Source of the DNA: CAZEAN01 sp964510225
GTDB lineage: Bacteria; Planctomycetota; Planctomycetia; Isosphaerales; Isosphaeraceae
DNA: 64,000 nt
Direction of reading: 5' to 3'
Assembly: GCA_964510225.1 (NCBI GenBank)
Contig: CAZEAN010000001.1
Span: forward strand, 62,001 to 126,000
Shown here: positions 27,563-36,489 of the stretch, piece after piece
Numbering within the stretch: position 1 is the first letter of the stretch
Layout: each line of letters begins with the position of its first letter
The notes under the pieces: model-generated
Database searches by the model: none
What the model saw: only the letters and a program-made list of their open reading frames with translations
What the model was told of the DNA's origin: nothing
Position numbers and translations under genes: made by a program

Positions 27563-28072
27563 TTAGATCCGGGGGACATCGAGTCCACAGTGGAGACAGG
27601 CTGACGCACCAAGGTGGATGGGTCTCCCACAGCTCGGACAAACGCGGAGCCCCGCCTCACTCCGATGAATCGTCTCGTCATCAGCTTCCTGCAGCTCCGT
27701 CACTGCGCCTGGGGGGACGTCGCGCGGAACCCGACTCCCACGCTCGCGATGGGAGGCTTTCCACTGTTCAAGTGAAGCGTGGTCGGTAGCGACCAATTCC
27801 TCCGTCCCCACTTCGAGTTCCTTCGCGTTCCGGATTGGCACGGCGACCACACGTTGACAGTCACGACAGCGAACATGCGACGGTGGATTCTCCGCCGGAA
27901 CCTTGAGGCGTTGTCCACAACCGCAGACTAATCGGATGAAGTGTTTCGCGTCGTCCGAGGTTGGTTTGAGTCGGATCCGGACACGTGCACCACACCTGGG
28001 GCAGGTGACTTTCGCCTCTCCGTTACTTGGAATCTCAAGTCGCTCTCCACACCGGCAAATTGCAGTCGCCAT
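27563..28072 (-). CDS. Protein with three zinc-ribbon motifs
   Basis: From the ATG at 28072, about 169 residues with three cysteine pairs-of-pairs: CRCGERL...CPRCG at the N-terminus, CGCGQRL...CRDC in the middle, and CPSCG...CLHCG at the C-terminus (the last a double zinc ribbon). Between the second and third is a helical, charged segment (LEQWKASHRERGSR). No catalytic domain. It may bind nucleic acid or another protein. It is convergent with the ECF gene and in the same direction as larE upstream, about 200 bases away. Start is uncertain: the frame is open to 28231. Confidence 0.75.
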   Translation of the reverse strand: MATAICRCGERLEIPSNGEAKVTCPRCGARVRIRLKPTSDDAKHFIRLVCGCGQRLKVPAENPPSHVRCRDCQRVVAVPIRNAKELEVGTEELVATDHASLEQWKASHRERGSRVPRDVPPGAVTELQEADDETIHRSEAGLRVCPSCGRPIHLGASACLHCGLDVPRI

Positions 28073-28272
28073 CGGATCCAATGTCCTTTGAGTTGCTGGC
28101 GAGTCCCACGGTTTAGTCGGGCGGCCCAGAGGGAGTCGACGAAATCCAAGTTGGGACGTGGACGCGACACTAAATAGAAGCTTAAACCATCGTCTTAGCA
28201 CGACGGGAAAAGATATCAATCTTTGACCCAACGTACTGGAGCACCACGATTCATCGGCTCGGACTCGATGAT

Positions 28273-29139
28273 TCAGCCGGAGACAACTGTAAGCCCGCGG
28301 ACGAGGTCTTCAGGGGCAATCACGGCGTTGTTACTTCCAGATCGGAAGCCTTCAAGATCAAGTGTGACATACTTAAAACCAAATTCGCGGAATGACTTCA
28401 CTAATTCATCGCGAACGGACTCTTCTGCAAGAGCCGTGAGTTCTTCGAGGGGGACTTCGACTCGGGCAAGATCACCTTTGTGGTAACGTACTCGGACGAT
28501 TCGGAGCCCTCGGGCACGGAGCCAACGCTCGGCTTGGTCGATCATCCGGGTTCGTTCCGGAGTGACTTCTTCGCCGTAGGCGATCCGACTAGAGAGGCAA
28601 GGAGTTGCGGGCTTGTCCCAAGTCGGAAGTCCCCAGTTTAGGGCGAGCTGACGGACGACAGACTTGCTGATCCCACATTCAAGGAGTGGGTGAACAACCC
28701 CGTTCTCGGAAGCCGCCTTCATCCCGGGGCGGTGATCGCCGGTATCGTCCGCATTGGCCCCGGAAGCCACCGCATCGACGTCGAGCTGGATCCGGAGCGC
28801 AGCCAATCGTCCGTAGAGTTCGCTCTTACAGAAATAACAACGATCGGGGTTGTTCCGTCGATAATTGGGATCGTCAAACTCGGAAGTCTGGATGATTCGA
28901 TGCCGGATGCCAATTTGATTGGCAAGAAGCTTGGCTTCTTCGAGTTCCCCCTCAGCGAGGCTGTTGGAGACGGCCGTTATTGCGATCGCTTGGTCGCCGA
29001 TGGCGACTTGGGCTGCCTTCGCCACGACGGTGCTATCAATTCCTCCCGAAAACGCGACCGCGAGTCGGCCATAGCTTCGGAGTCGCTCGACAAGTTGATC
29101 TCGGACTGCCGTCAGCGCGGCGTCATTCCAATCACTCAC
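28273..29139 (-). CDS. larE: LarE-type ATP-dependent sulfur transferase
   Basis: LarE adds sulfur to the nicotinic-acid-derived precursor of the nickel-pincer cofactor used by lactate racemase. It shows the PP-loop SGGIDS near residue 33, the PDRCYFCKSELY segment and TPCLSSRIAYG, which holds the cysteine equivalent to the sacrificial Cys176 of Lactobacillus LarE. The extra CxxC gives three cysteines, as in LarE forms reported to hold a [4Fe-4S] cluster and work catalytically. The GTG at 29139 stands six bases after GGAGGT; a GTG at 29145 would abut it. No larA, larB or larC is in the window, so the cofactor route is incomplete here. Confidence 0.9.
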   Translation of the reverse strand: MSDWNDAALTAVRDQLVERLRSYGRLAVAFSGGIDSTVVAKAAQVAIGDQAIAITAVSNSLAEGELEEAKLLANQIGIRHRIIQTSEFDDPNYRRNNPDRCYFCKSELYGRLAALRIQLDVDAVASGANADDTGDHRPGMKAASENGVVHPLLECGISKSVVRQLALNWGLPTWDKPATPCLSSRIAYGEEVTPERTRMIDQAERWLRARGLRIVRVRYHKGDLARVEVPLEELTALAEESVRDELVKSFREFGFKYVTLDLEGFRSGSNNAVIAPEDLVRGLTVVSG

Positions 29140-29284
29140 TAACACACCTCCTCGATCGACCAGCCCCAGGTTGGCCGGAGTAGCCGATTCAGCCTCGACG
29201 GAGAGCCAAGATCACCCTCCTCAATTATGACGTCGGATGGCCAGTGCGCTCAAGGAGTCTACCGAAGATCAACACCGAGACTCC

Positions 29285-29818
29285 CTAGCGAACTCCAATT
29301 CCAATGAGGAGGCAGCAGTCGGAATCGGGAAGCTGCTTCTTGAGGAAAAACAATTGGTTCAAGGGAGTACGGATGTCAGTCACAAAAATCGGCTTAGGCT
29401 GACGATCTTCGTTCATGGTCAGTCTAAGCGAAAATTTACCACTGCCACGCCGCCCGATCAGTGTTGCTTCGAGCGATCGCTCTGGGAGCGGATCGCAGTC
29501 AAGCGATTCACCCGGGTTTAACTGGTCGCCCTTCGAGGCAAGAAGCTCAAAACCGTGGTCAGGAAGGACTTTTTGGAGTGCATTGAGATCACTCGCGATC
29601 GATGGATCAACCGTACTCACGCCCGGTACCGCCCGCAAAACGATGAGTGTAACTTGTCGTGATTGACCGGAGAGGACGGGTGGGTCGTTCGGGGTACGCC
29701 CTCGACCGGGCTGAGTCATGAAGAAGACAATTGCCAAGGTCGCGACGATGACCGGCCAGAGCGACCGCCGTAACCAGATCGACCAGGGCTGGGTCCGATG
29801 TTCATGTTGAGGGATCAT
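29285..29818 (-). CDS. Single-pass membrane protein, ECF operon member
   Basis: A 177-residue protein with one hydrophobic segment near the N-terminus (SLWPVIVATLAIVFFMTQP) and a periplasmic domain of about 140 residues (QVTLIVLRAVPG, SLEATLIGRRGSGKFSLRLTMN). It overlaps the preceding gene by four bases (29815-29818), so the two are translationally coupled. It is therefore part of the ECF sigma/anti-sigma operon and may be an accessory regulator or secreted factor. Family not recognised. Confidence 0.72.
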   Translation of the reverse strand: MIPQHEHRTQPWSIWLRRSLWPVIVATLAIVFFMTQPGRGRTPNDPPVLSGQSRQVTLIVLRAVPGVSTVDPSIASDLNALQKVLPDHGFELLASKGDQLNPGESLDCDPLPERSLEATLIGRRGSGKFSLRLTMNEDRQPKPIFVTDIRTPLNQLFFLKKQLPDSDCCLLIGIGVR

Positions 29819-30408
29819 GGCAACCTTGTTGATCCAAAGGGGTTCGGCTCATCACGGTTCGATGCGATCAAGGGGCGGTACAATTCGAACCGGTTTAACA
29901 TCAGGAAGAACTCGTCGATCTGATCAGCTCTTGCCTGATCGACGTCGCTGACAACCATCACTGAGTCACCATCGACGTCATAAACCATCGTCTGACCGAA
30001 TCCCACCTCGAACTCTCCCACAATCGCTCGTCGCGACTGGCTTGAGGCGTTGGTATCGACCAGGTCAACTTCAGAAGTAACTCCAGGAATCTCCGATCCA
30101 ATCCAAGGACGGAATAGGAGGAAGGCAACGAGTGCGGCGGCGGCAATCGCGACGGCTTTAACGATCATCCCTGACTGAGACCGGAAGATCCTAACGGCCG
30201 ACTTCCGACGTTCTTCGAGCGCGGTCTGGCGATCGAGTTCGGATTCGATTTGAACCCAGAGTTGATCCCATTCGGCCGAACTCGGGAGCGGAACACGGCT
30301 TGTGTTCAGCAAGACTGCGAGAGGGTCTAGCTGGTCCGATTCCGGAACGGCTCCATTAGACGTAAATTGTCGGTCTCGATTTGTTTGATGAAAGTGGTTA
30401 GCAGACAT
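29815..30408 (-). CDS. Membrane protein, candidate anti-sigma factor
   Basis: A 197-residue protein with a cytoplasmic N-terminus (about 80 residues, including WDQLWVQIESELDRQ), one membrane helix (AVAIAAAALVAFLLFRPW) and a periplasmic domain (MVYDVDGDSVMVVSDVDQ). Topology and position directly after an ECF sigma gene are those of membrane anti-sigma factors. It lacks the H-x3-C-x2-C zinc motif, so the binding domain would be of another class. The four-base overlap with the next gene indicates coupling. Function inferred from context. Confidence 0.75.
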   Translation of the reverse strand: MSANHFHQTNRDRQFTSNGAVPESDQLDPLAVLLNTSRVPLPSSAEWDQLWVQIESELDRQTALEERRKSAVRIFRSQSGMIVKAVAIAAAALVAFLLFRPWIGSEIPGVTSEVDLVDTNASSQSRRAIVGEFEVGFGQTMVYDVDGDSVMVVSDVDQARADQIDEFFLMLNRFELYRPLIASNRDEPNPFGSTRLP

Positions 30409-30512
30409 CGCGAACCCAACTGAAATGGAATGAAATTAGGATCCTACGCGGTGGTCTGTAGAGTTCAAGTCACTATAAAGAATGACGCATCTTAGATCGG
30501 CATTATTCGAAG

Positions 30513-31112
30513 TCAGAGGATTTCTTCGAGCGGGCCGAGAAAAGCTTGTAACTTCTTTCGAGCCTGATGGATTCGGCTCATCACCGTTCCGATCGGTTTA
30601 TTCAGACTCTCGGCAATTTCTTGATACGAGAGACCGGCCTCAACATGGAGGAGAAAAGTCTCTCGGATCGTTGGACTCAGGGCGTCGAAAGCCTGCTGCA
30701 ACGTCTCGCGAAGATCCTCACGTCGAAGTCCATGACTGGGGTCGTCTTCGACGCTGGGCTCTACGCCTGGCGAGCTCGGAGTAGTACCGGCATCGTCAGC
30801 ATCCCCTGAGAATTCGGAGAGTCGGAGCATTGCCCGCCGCGCTTTCCTTCGACCCACATCGAAGGCTGCATTAACCATAATGCGGTGTAGCCACGTCCGA
30901 AAGCTACTCTGCCCCTTGAACTTATCAAGCCTCAGAAATATCTTAACAAAACCTTCCTGGACTGCATCCATCGCATCATCTGAGTTGTGGAGGTATCTGA
31001 CTGCAACGCGAAATGACGTATCACGGTGGCGACGGAACAGATCCTCCCGCGCACTCCGATCACCCTTAAGAACGCGTTCAACCAGCACTTCGTCAGAGGG
31101 TTCGGAAAGCAC
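30513..31112 (-). CDS. ECF-type RNA polymerase sigma factor (RpoE-like)
   Basis: A 199-residue ECF factor. Region 2 is clear (LFRRHRDTSFRVAVRYLHNSDDAMDAVQEGFVKIF, then FRTWLHRIMVNAAFDVGRR), as is the region 4 helix-turn-helix (LSPTIRETFLLHVEAGLSYQEIAESLNKPIGTVMSRIHQARKKLQ). A Ser/Asp-rich linker of about 40 residues separates them, longer than usual. It heads a minus-strand group with the anti-sigma candidate and its partner, about 100 bases downstream. Its target promoters are unknown. Confidence 0.93.
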   Translation of the reverse strand: MLSEPSDEVLVERVLKGDRSAREDLFRRHRDTSFRVAVRYLHNSDDAMDAVQEGFVKIFLRLDKFKGQSSFRTWLHRIMVNAAFDVGRRKARRAMLRLSEFSGDADDAGTTPSSPGVEPSVEDDPSHGLRREDLRETLQQAFDALSPTIRETFLLHVEAGLSYQEIAESLNKPIGTVMSRIHQARKKLQAFLGPLEEIL

Positions 31113-31279
31113 TGGTTAGTCCCAACTCTGCTGAATATTCACGGCTCGCCGAGTGCACAAAGTTGGACGTTCCTCCATTTTGTTTATTCGATCACTGGGG
31201 CCACCAACGGGAGCTGATCCGCTTGAAAACCAGTTATTTCTAGCTTCGATAGAAGACACGAAGGATGCCGCTCAATCTC

Positions 31280-31306
31280 CGTCGAATTCTACTAAGGAAT
31301 TCGGCG
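31280..31306 (-). terminator. Possible terminator hairpin of the MBOAT gene
   Basis: A stem of about ten base pairs including one G-U pair (arms CGTCGAATTC and GAATTCGGCG, seven-base loop) lies about 40 bases after the MBOAT stop. No good T-run follows on the minus strand, so it could instead be a stability or regulatory hairpin between the two minus-strand genes. Confidence 0.35.
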
Positions 31307-31343
31307 TCGTTGATACCTTGCGGCTCAAGATACAGGATTGTTG

Positions 31344-32336
31344 CTAGTATCTGCGAATCCACGGCAGTTCCAGAACGCCTTCCTCGTAAAACGGGAGAAC
31401 CTGGCCCATACTGGCAAAGAAGAGAATGCCCGTAATGAGGTTGAAGACCAGAGTGACTGCAATTCCGAGGTAGCGACGCCATCCGTGCGGCCGGTCTTTT
31501 ATTGTTAGTGCGACGGCGACACCCTGGATGAGAAAGAACAGTAGTTGAATTCCTTGGACCTGTCCGATGGGCACAAAGAACACATACTCATGAAGTATCC
31601 CAGATATCATGAAAACCACGAGTGTGGCTTTCCACGGTTTCTCGATTCCTCCCAATAGTCGGTACACATTTTCACTGAAGAAGTGATTGAGAGGGCGATT
31701 GTAACGTCGCCAAAAATCGGCGGGTGAGTAGGCTGCCGCAGGGTTCCGCATGATGTCGAGTCCGGCACCGCCCGTTAACCTGACCAGTGAAGCCAGCGCA
31801 TTCGTAGCGGGGACGAGCCAGAGGAACAGTATTCCCACCTTTACAGTGTGCTCGACCAAGAAGAGCGCCTGAGTCCAGTCAACTCGATAGCAGAGTATGA
31901 ACATCAGCAAACCGACCAGAAACCGAAAAGTACAGATCAGGAACTTACGTCGTTCATCTGTGCCCGATAGCTTACTCCAAGATTTGGGTGATCGCTCGAC
32001 AAAACCGATCATCTTTACTAAGAGAAGTGCAAAACGCTGAGGACTTGGCCGCCTCCCTTGACAGCTTCCAAGATGGATGTCGACCAGGTGAAGTGTGCCC
32101 ATCACGGCCACAATTGCCGAAAGCCAGCGCGTGAAGCGAAGCGCTGGGGGAACAATCAATGGGACCACACAGACGACACCGATCGTTAATGTCAAAATAG
32201 AGTCCCTGACGGGACGACGGACCATAAGCGCGGGATAGTAGATCCAGGATCCAAGAAACACCAAGAGGACAACGCCGAGAAACCATAAGGTGCTGGTTAG
32301 CATTTGTACCAACGCCAGCGCTGTCTTCGAGTCCAT
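31344..32336 (-). CDS. MBOAT/wax-synthase-like membrane O-acyltransferase
   Basis: A 330-residue protein with about eight hydrophobic helices. The pattern PADFWRRYNRPLNHFFSENVYRLLGG followed by FMISGILHEYVFF matches membrane-bound O-acyltransferases of the wax-synthase-like type; the histidine of SGILHEY is the expected catalytic residue. Such enzymes acylate alcohols, glycans or lipids from acyl-CoA or acyl-ACP. It is the downstream neighbour of the DUF1501 gene, 60 bases away on the same strand. Acceptor unknown. Confidence 0.85.
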   Translation of the reverse strand: MDSKTALALVQMLTSTLWFLGVVLLVFLGSWIYYPALMVRRPVRDSILTLTIGVVCVVPLIVPPALRFTRWLSAIVAVMGTLHLVDIHLGSCQGRRPSPQRFALLLVKMIGFVERSPKSWSKLSGTDERRKFLICTFRFLVGLLMFILCYRVDWTQALFLVEHTVKVGILFLWLVPATNALASLVRLTGGAGLDIMRNPAAAYSPADFWRRYNRPLNHFFSENVYRLLGGIEKPWKATLVVFMISGILHEYVFFVPIGQVQGIQLLFFLIQGVAVALTIKDRPHGWRRYLGIAVTLVFNLITGILFFASMGQVLPFYEEGVLELPWIRRY

Positions 32337-32399
32337 GGAATCCCGATAGCTTGTCCTAGATCATTGCTCCAGTGTTGAAGGTCCGGGAACTCTAGATGC

Positions 32400-33836
32400 T
32401 CAGAAGAGGTCCTGGATCGGCGCACCTTCTGAAAGAAGGCTGAAGCGGCGACCTTCAATGTCGGTTGCTTCGAGATCGGTGATGCCCATCGCCTGGTAGA
32501 CCGTCTGTGTGACGTCTGCCGGTGTAAGTGGATGCTCTGCGGGATAGGCACCAAAGCGATCGCTACTGCCGTACGTCTGGCCACCTCGGATCCCACCACC
32601 GGCGAACAACACACTTAGGCAGTGAGTCCAGTGGTCTCGACCGGCACCTGACACTCCACCTGATCGAGGGTCACCAATCCGTGGTTTCCTCCCCATCTCA
32701 CTCGTCACTAATACCAGGGTTTCCTTTAACAGTTGGCGGTCGTGAAGGTCGCTGAGGAGTCCCGAAAACGCACGATCAAACTCAGGAAGGAGCGAGTCCT
32801 TCAAGCAATTGAAGTTGTTCCCATGTGTGTCCCAACCGCCAGCACTCTTGCATTTATTGGCGATCTCGCGATCTTCCATCCAGAAGACTGTGATGAAGGG
32901 GACACCCGCTTCCACGAGCCTCCGAGCCATCAAGAGACTCATCCCGTTCACCGTCTCACCGTACCGTGCCCGGATCGCTTCCGGTTCCTCCGAGAGATCA
33001 AAGGCTTGTGTAGTCCGAGACGATGAGAGGAGCGAGAGTGCCTTGTCTTCAAGAGCGCCGTAAGTCTGTACTGCAGAAGCTTGATCGAGGTCGCGTCGGG
33101 CGTGGTCGACTGCTGAGAGCAAATCCCGTCTGGCAAGCAACCGGGGCGGATCGACTTCAGCTTGAATCGTAAGGGCGGGCACTTGGAACGAGAGTGGCTT
33201 CGTCCGATCTCCTATCACATAGAGGGGATTGTGCTCGATCCCAAGCCGAGCCGCGAACTGTCCTGGTCGTGTGTAGGGGGCCCGACTCGGCTTGTGCGGA
33301 AGGGTGATGGTGTTCACTAATTGCGGGTGTGGTGGTCGCCGAGATCCAACGACGGTTCCCATGAACGGCCAGTCGTCTGCCTGCGGAGTGCGGTCATTGC
33401 CGAGGGTGAGGAAGGAGGGATCAGGCTGATGACCGGTGAGGTTGTAGTAGTAACCTGCGTGGTGATCGTTTGTTGAGACCGTCGCACCCACGGAATTGAC
33501 CACTCCGAGATGATCTGCCTGTTTGGCCAAGAGTGGAAGGTGTTCGGAGAGCCGGACCGCTGAGCTCGAAGTCGGAATCGGTCGAAAAGGCCCTCGAAAT
33601 TCTGCGGGAGCGTCTGGCTTCATGTCCCAAGTGTCTAGATGCGAAGCACCACCACAGAGAAAGAACAAGATTGTCGAACTTGCCTTGCTGGTTCTCTTTG
33701 GATTCGACGGGACTGCACCTGCGCGGGTTGAATTGGGCGGACCGAAGTGCAAGCCGGCATATCCCAAACCTGAAGCAACTAAGAAGGTTCGACGGCTGCA
33801 GGTACCGTTCCCCATTCCGTTGACATGATGAATCAT
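32400..33836 (-). CDS. DUF1501 Tat-exported protein (sulfatase-like fold)
   Basis: A 478-residue protein of the DUF1501 family, abundant in Planctomycetota. The N-terminus has the twin-arginine signal SRRTFLVASGLGYAG. The body carries LFFLCGGASHLDTWDMKPDAP, TNDHHAGYYYNLTG, GGWDTHGNNF, and the late TSEMGRKPRI...GRDHW motif, all typical; the fold is related to alkaline phosphatase/sulfatase enzymes. It normally pairs with a DUF1549/DUF1553 cytochrome-type protein, which is not found beside it. GAGAGG precedes the ATG at 33836. Substrate and reaction are not established for this family. Confidence 0.94.
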   Translation of the reverse strand: MIHHVNGMGNGTCSRRTFLVASGLGYAGLHFGPPNSTRAGAVPSNPKRTSKASSTILFFLCGGASHLDTWDMKPDAPAEFRGPFRPIPTSSSAVRLSEHLPLLAKQADHLGVVNSVGATVSTNDHHAGYYYNLTGHQPDPSFLTLGNDRTPQADDWPFMGTVVGSRRPPHPQLVNTITLPHKPSRAPYTRPGQFAARLGIEHNPLYVIGDRTKPLSFQVPALTIQAEVDPPRLLARRDLLSAVDHARRDLDQASAVQTYGALEDKALSLLSSSRTTQAFDLSEEPEAIRARYGETVNGMSLLMARRLVEAGVPFITVFWMEDREIANKCKSAGGWDTHGNNFNCLKDSLLPEFDRAFSGLLSDLHDRQLLKETLVLVTSEMGRKPRIGDPRSGGVSGAGRDHWTHCLSVLFAGGGIRGGQTYGSSDRFGAYPAEHPLTPADVTQTVYQAMGITDLEATDIEGRRFSLLSEGAPIQDLF

Positions 33837-33845
33837 GAGGACCTC

Positions 33846-34061
33846 TCAAGTTGAGCTAGAAGCCTTGAGCTGCGCGGCGGCTTTGCCCGAATCGAACGTT
33901 CTTACATTGAGAACTTCAGTCTGCGCAGACTTCAGAACTGCTTCAAGTACCTCAACTGCTTCGAGTTCATAGATTTTCTTCAAGATGATGTCGATGACGT
34001 AGTGTTCTTCTTCTTGGTTGTCGGATAGCCCTTCACGGCTCAATGCGAAAAGCGTCACCAT
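33846..34061 (-). CDS. Small ORF of unknown function
   Basis: A 71-residue frame just before the DUF1501 gene (10 bases upstream). It reads as acidic and helical (DNQEEEHYVIDIILKKIYELEAVEVLEAVLKSAQ), with amphipathic Leu/Val spacing that looks more coding than chance. It has no recognisable family and a weak start site. It could be a real small protein or the residue of a longer gene, since the surrounding region also contains a truncated cupin. Confidence 0.35.
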   Translation of the reverse strand: MVTLFALSREGLSDNQEEEHYVIDIILKKIYELEAVEVLEAVLKSAQTEVLNVRTFDSGKAAAQLKASSST

Positions 34062-34150
34062 CGGATCGTGCCGATAGAAACGCTCTCTTGGTGAACAACG
34101 TGCCCGACTGTTTCAGGTTCTCGAACAGTGCAAACTAGAGTTTCTTTTCG

Positions 34151-35239
34151 TTACCGAATCTGCTTCGTCAACACGAAGTCGGTACCACTTTTGTGGCACC
34201 CTGTGCAGAGATTAGCACCAAGTCCTGCGGCCACCGGTTTGCTTGAGTCGGTTGTGCTCAGATTCTCGTACCAATACCAGCCGGTCCCATCGCCCTTGTC
34301 CTCTTTGACCTTGAGTGAGACAGCCCATCCAATGTGCTCTTCCTCCTTGTAAAGCTCTTTGACGATGACCGAACCGACCGGGTGACTTTCTTTTCCGGCC
34401 TCAAGACTGTCAACCAGCTTCTGGTTGGCGAAAGTACGCACATCGCCGTGTGCCGCGAATGATGCGGATTCATGGATTGCTGACTCGGCTTTGTAGTTGC
34501 CATATTTCTTTTCTTGCAGCCACTTAAATAACTGAACCGAGTAGTCGTCTTTCTTTTCTGTCGTGTCGCCCAGCATCGAGATGGCCATCGAGCGGGAATT
34601 GTCATCCATCTTCATCGACATGTCTTTGGGCTTGCCTCCTTTGGGGTTGGCCGCGCGGAGTACGGGGTAGTATTGCGTAAACACGAAATCCTGATCAGCA
34701 CTAGCATCGTGGCAAGCGTTGCACTGGGAAGTCTCAAACATCTTGGCGTTTTGCGCATACTCGGCCTGGTGCCCAAAGCTGAAGTAAGCCCAACCGCCAG
34801 GTTCGTCCTTGAATCGCTCGCTGTCCTTGATGGAGACCTCCAGACCGGCAAACTCGCCCATGAAGTAACCGTTGCCGCTGACTGCCGCCTTGCTTCCGAC
34901 CAGGACCAATTCCTTCGCAATCATCGTACCTTCGGGGAACTCGCCGGTCTGTTCGTATGTCGCGAAACTGTCTGGATCGATATAAACATTATGAAACTCT
35001 GGGAACGCAGCCTGACCGTTGTTCATGTCGTGAGGCGTCACCGGCGTCCCCACATAAACCCACTTTCGCCAGCCATCCGGTCGAATCAACTCTCCATCTT
35101 CCGTATAGCGGGCACTCACAGTCCGAAAGCTGTCAGTGTCCTGCTCGTTGTTCTGGGCGAAGCTCGCGAGATAAAGTAACGGAGAGATCGCGAGGACCAA
35201 TAACACAGTTGCCAGTCTTCGATAGGTCCGACCTCTCAT
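34151..35239 (-). CDS. Diheme cytochrome with P460-type domains
   Basis: A 362-residue exported cytochrome from the ATG at 35239, which stands nine bases after GGAGG. A hydrophobic signal (RRLATVLLVLAISPLLYLASFAQ) is followed by a cytochrome P460-like domain (WRKWVYVGTPVTPHDMNNG, FPEFHNVYIDP) with heme site CNACH (173-177), and a shorter second one ending in CTGCH (345-349). P460 proteins oxidise hydroxylamine or detoxify small molecules, but this wider family is found in many heterotrophs; the special heme-lysine crosslink cannot be judged here. The same frame is open for 94 residues upstream, encoding a cut-off cupin described separately. Confidence 0.85.
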   Translation of the reverse strand: MRGRTYRRLATVLLVLAISPLLYLASFAQNNEQDTDSFRTVSARYTEDGELIRPDGWRKWVYVGTPVTPHDMNNGQAAFPEFHNVYIDPDSFATYEQTGEFPEGTMIAKELVLVGSKAAVSGNGYFMGEFAGLEVSIKDSERFKDEPGGWAYFSFGHQAEYAQNAKMFETSQCNACHDASADQDFVFTQYYPVLRAANPKGGKPKDMSMKMDDNSRSMAISMLGDTTEKKDDYSVQLFKWLQEKKYGNYKAESAIHESASFAAHGDVRTFANQKLVDSLEAGKESHPVGSVIVKELYKEEEHIGWAVSLKVKEDKGDGTGWYWYENLSTTDSSKPVAAGLGANLCTGCHKSGTDFVLTKQIR

Positions 35240-35521
35240 TTCGCCAATCCTCCGTTGTCCATCGACCATGTAGATCATCTCATCCCCGTGCGTTTGTGTG
35301 CGTAAAGGTGGCTCGTCACCCGGCTTCACGTGATAACGAAGCGCGGAGTACTCGCCGCCGCCCTCTGGTCCACCGACGACGAAATCCGGACTGGAGCCGT
35401 TGCCGTACCTGTTTATCACTAGGACCCGACGGTATTCAGTACTGGTCTTGATACCAGCAACTTTGCTCTCTTCCGTGTGAAATGGTTTGGTGGGGGCCAG
35501 TGCAGACAGGGAGGTCTCCAT
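35240..35521 (-). pseudogene. Truncated cupin fragment in frame with the P460 gene
   Basis: Ninety-four codons in the same frame as the P460 gene encode a start of a cupin protein: VVGGPEGGGEYSALRYHVKPGDEPP, then LRTQTHGDEMIYMVDGQ, which matches the first cupin motif (G-x5-H-x-H-x3-E-x6-G) except that the first histidine position is arginine and the next glutamine. The fragment then runs directly into the P460 signal peptide, with no second cupin motif. It is most simply the 5' remains of a cupin gene joined by deletion; a leader that is translated as a fusion is the alternative. Confidence 0.6.
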
Positions 35522-36489
35522 CTACTCCCTACGCTGCACGAGCTAGAGTAACTGTTGAAGCGGCCGCGTCAAGTCGCTGGGCATTTGGATCGTTTGGTGC
35601 AATTAGGTGCTGGATCCAGTCAGGTCACCGTACCTGATTGGTTGCGGCAGGACGGTCTACTTTCTACGGTATTTGTGGGTGACGTTGTTGCCGGCTTCAT
35701 GGCTTCGTCTTCATCTGCTTCAACCCGCTTGGGTCGTCGGAAGTGTCTTGATGTCGAGCCCGCCCAGAGTGATCGGGTGACCCGACAGCAGCCCTTCTCA
35801 TATATCGACTTGTTCGGGATATATTGGATTTCGGATGGAAATAGCTATTTGGCCCATCATGGACAACGCCGCTCGTTGCGAGAGCGACCAGCGGTGTCGT
35901 GCTGTATCGTCGCGATGGATCAGCACAGGTTCAATAGTAGGGGTGTGACAGAGTCTCCAGGAAGACACGTCGCAGGCGACTCAGGTAACCAAGGTGGGAT
36001 CCCCGAGCCTAAGATGTGAGCCAACCTGATCGGCCAACGGTCTTTTGAACCGCCCCCAGTACTGGTCGATGGGTCGTGGACCCATCCCCCATGACAGGAG
36101 TGACCTGTGATCCCGACGCTCAGTCGAATTCATGAGATTCACTCTTGACCGTTCTCGCGGCTCGGGCAATATTGCGGCCGCGTGTTCGAGGTCGATCGCA
36201 ACGATTAACCTTGAACTGCAGAAGTCCGGTAGATCGTGCCGTTGCCTTGGCGACGCAATCGGTCTCAATGACTCGATCGCGGCTCCATCACCTCTGATCC
36301 ATTCCTCCTCCGAGACGCTGTGACGAATCAAGGAGACGAATGCCCGGTTATCAGGTCATGGATTTGACCTGACGACCGTGTCCGCGTTTGACAATGCTCG
36401 GCAATCGAGGCGGGCTAAACCTGATTCAAACCCTCGTCGGATCAGAGTAATCGCGAGCCCACTGGAGTCGTCAAGGAGGAACCGCGCCC
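35522..36489. other. Intergenic region with no convincing gene
   Basis: Nearly 1 kb between the minus-strand cupin remnant and the PEP-CTERM gene. Several open frames exist on both strands (for example about 155 codons on the plus strand from 35555), but all are rich in Arg/Ser/His and show no protein pattern or ribosome site. I saw no inverted terminal repeats of an insertion element. With the truncated cupin next to it, it may be a decayed segment. AAGGAGG at the end belongs to the following gene. Confidence 0.5.

Noticed and set aside
35555..36331. Open frames on both strands in the large gap
   Set aside because: No ribosome site, composition rich in Arg/Ser/His, and no family pattern on either strand.
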